A stretch of 7,974 nt of DNA. Origin: Anaerolineaceae bacterium (GTDB lineage Bacteria; Chloroflexota; Anaerolineae; Anaerolineales; Anaerolineaceae). The notes under the pieces were generated by a model. That model had not been told where the DNA came from. It saw nothing but the letters and a program-made list of their open reading frames with translations, and did not search any database. Numbering within the stretch: the first letter of the stretch is position 1; each line of letters begins with the position of its first letter. The stretch covers positions 1 to 7,974 of the forward strand of contig DLXG01000199.1 in the NCBI GenBank assembly GCA_003448875.1, in the 5' to 3' direction. The position numbers were made by a program, and so were the translations under genes. Shown one piece after another: positions 6,619 to 7,974 of the stretch.

Positions 6619-7974
6619 TTATGGGGCGCGCCGCGGCGTGGTACGGCGCTTGGCAGGCGGCTCGCCGCGCGAAACATACGGCGGCACCGTAATTCCGTAA
6701 ATATTACAAACCCGCCTGTCCATCATCCGGCTGCGGATGCGCGGATCAATTTCATCCAGTGTCTGGGCAGTAGTAATGACGGTGGGCAGTTTGGCGTTGT
6801 AACGGTAATTGAGCAATTGATACAGTTTTTCGCGCGCCCACGGGGTAGCGCTCTGGGTACCCAAATCGTCCAGAATTAACAATGAAGCCGAACGCACCTC
6901 TTCAAAGCGGCGGTCATACGAAACCGTGCTGGCAGGCGAGAAGGCCGCCCGCAAATGATCGAGCAGATCCGGCACCACCACAAAAATCGGCTCCTCACCG
7001 GCCGCTTTGCGGAAATTGCCAATCGCCGCCGCCAGATGAGTCTTGCCGCAGCCGTAACTGCCCATCAGCACCAGCCAGCCGCGCGGATTTTCGGCAAAGG
7101 CCACCGCCGCATCAAACGCCTTTTGCAGGGTAGCCCGGTCTTCGGGCGGCAATTTTTCATGCTCGCGCAAATTAAACGTGCCAAAAGTCTGATCGGCCAG
7201 CAGGGAGAGGGTCGAGATCGAGGCCCGCGTTTCATCACTGACCGGCGAGCGGTAATCCGGCGCATAAATGTGCACCCGTGTGACCAGATCCACATCCTGC
7301 AGGCGCGAAGAAATGCGCCCGTCAATCTCCTCCAGCAGCAAGTTGGTGGTTACTACCGTCGGCAGGCGGTGAATATAGCGATGATTGATGATCTGGTACA
7401 GTTTCTCCTCCGCCCAAGGGGTTGCGTTTTGAGTGCCCAGATCATCCAGCACCAGCAGGCGCACATTGCGAATTTCATCCAACCGCTGTTCGAAGGTCTC
7501 ATCGCCGCCGCTGAATGAAGCCCGCAGCCAGTCGAGCAAATCCGGCACAGTCAGGAAGATGACCTCCACCCCCATCTCCACCACCGCGTTGGCAATCGCT
7601 GCCGCCAGATGGGTTTTACCGCAGCCGTAGGGCCCCATCAGCAGCAGCCAGCCTTGCAGGGTTCGTGCGTATTGCTGGGCCTGCTGATAGGCAAATTGCA
7701 GCGAACGGGCCTGCTGATCACCCAGCCCCAGCCTGCCCTGCACTTTAAAGGTCTCAAAAGTCATGTGGCGGAAGGCATCCAGATTGCTGAGGCGCAGCAA
7801 ACGCTGGCGTTCACTGGCGCTCACTTCCTGCTGACGGCAGGTGCAGATTTGCAGTTTGCCAAAATCGGGGTGGCCGACCGGCAAATCGCGCCGCACGAAG
7901 CCAACCCCTCCGCAAATCGGGCAGTTGGGGTCTCCCGGCAGGCCGGCTGAGCGGCCGGCATCCGGCGTCTCATC
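6619..7974 (-). CDS. Tandem DnaC/IstB-type AAA+ ATPase with N-terminal zinc finger (5' end outside window)
   Basis: The frame is open to the right edge and shows 451 residues (numbered here from the edge). The GTG at 7896 is not the real start: in-frame codons before it encode CPIC (18-21), which pairs with CTC (44-46) to form the CxxC...CxC zinc finger typical of DnaC-like loaders. Two AAA+ modules follow. Module 1 has Walker A GPYGCGKT (114-121), Walker B LLVLDDLG (173-180), sensor-1 TTN (N211) and SSR arginine (R224). Module 2 has GSYGCGKT (305-312), LLILDDLG (365-372), TTA where sensor-1 Asn would be (A403), and RSR (R416). By hand alignment, leaving out the divergent loop before Walker B, the modules share 70 of 102 residues. 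The chain ends in a basic, proline-rich tail. DnaC-type proteins load the replicative helicase, and IstB relatives assist transposition. No transposase is adjacent, so helicase loading is the better guess, but it is inferred. Confidence 0.87.
   Translation of the reverse strand, partial: DETPDAGRSAGLPGDPNCPICGGVGFVRRDLPVGHPDFGKLQICTCRQQEVSASERQRLLRLSNLDAFRHMTFETFKVQGRLGLGDQQARSLQFAYQQAQQYARTLQGWLLLMGPYGCGKTHLAAAIANAVVEMGVEVIFLTVPDLLDWLRASFSGGDETFEQRLDEIRNVRLLVLDDLGTQNATPWAEEKLYQIINHRYIHRLPTVVTTNLLLEEIDGRISSRLQDVDLVTRVHIYAPDYRSPVSDETRASISTLSLLADQTFGTFNLREHEKLPPEDRATLQKAFDAAVAFAENPRGWLVLMGSYGCGKTHLAAAIGNFRKAAGEEPIFVVVPDLLDHLRAAFSPASTVSYDRRFEEVRSASLLILDDLGTQSATPWAREKLYQLLNYRYNAKLPTVITTAQTLDEIDPRIRSRMMDRRVCNIYGITVPPYVSRGEPPAKRRTTPRRAP
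7018..7080 (-). repeat. Copy 2 of a 63-bp direct repeat covering Walker A of AAA+ module 2
   Basis: This stretch matches 7591-7653 at 53 of 63 positions without gaps, counted by eye, at an offset of 573 bp (191 codons). It encodes the Walker A region of the second module. Conservation at the DNA level, including many third positions, points to a fairly recent internal duplication or to gene conversion between modules. Confidence 0.8.
7591..7653 (-). repeat. Copy 1 of the 63-bp direct repeat covering Walker A of AAA+ module 1
   Basis: Partner of 7018-7080, encoding the Walker A segment of the first module. The ten mismatches include a run of four at the codons giving P-Y-G versus S-Y-G; the rest are scattered and mostly silent. 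Similarity falls off in the region between Walker A and Walker B. Confidence 0.8.

Noticed and set aside
6955..7518. 187-codon plus-strand frame opposite the AAA+ gene
   Set aside because: An antisense shadow of the conserved AAA+ modules, with Arg/Gln-rich low-information sequence.
6619..7974. Reading the AAA+ gene as part of an IS21-type transposon (IstB)
   Set aside because: No IstA-type transposase, terminal inverted repeats or target duplication in the window. The zinc finger plus tandem module fits a chromosomal loader better.

Overview
This is an ordinary-looking, tightly packed bacterial chromosome segment in which all six genes lie on the minus strand. In transcription order (high to low coordinates) they are: a 5'-truncated DnaC/IstB-type AAA+ ATPase with two AAA+ modules in one chain; a P-type cation ATPase; a small DUF1232 (YkvA-like) membrane protein; an alpha/beta hydrolase with a cysteine nucleophile; a large polytopic membrane protein resembling GT-C glycosyltransferases; and the first 42 codons of pcm (protein-L-isoaspartate O-methyltransferase), cut by the left window edge. 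I see no rRNA, tRNA, CRISPR array, insertion sequence or phage gene. No gene-free stretch exceeds about 160 bases.

Organism: the zinc-finger/AAA+ loader and the GT-C-like protein with its YHxP loop resemble proteins I associate with Chloroflexota (Anaerolineae-like lineages). This is an inference from protein style, not a database match. Base composition is moderately GC-rich and even across genes, with no sign of recent transfer.

Layout: (7974-6619) tandem AAA+ loader, whose true start lies beyond the right edge because an N-terminal zinc finger is encoded upstream of the only in-window start candidate. (6508-3773) full-length P-type ATPase with a strong Shine-Dalgarno. (3679-3293) DUF1232 protein. 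(3272-2184) hydrolase, only 20 bp after the previous gene, so these two are probably co-transcribed. (2183-2024) an AT-rich spacer with a reasonable sigma70-type promoter and some small palindromes. (2023-167) GT-C-like membrane protein. (126-1) pcm start, 40 bp downstream of that gene and probably in the same transcript.

Functionally the genes do not form one obvious pathway: DNA replication or helicase loading, ion transport, membrane and envelope proteins, and protein repair. The two observations most worth following are the internally duplicated AAA+ loader, in which the second module has lost the sensor-1 asparagine, and the P-type ATPase, which has a SERCA-like scaffold but amide or glycine residues at most of the acidic or polar Ca2+-ligand positions.
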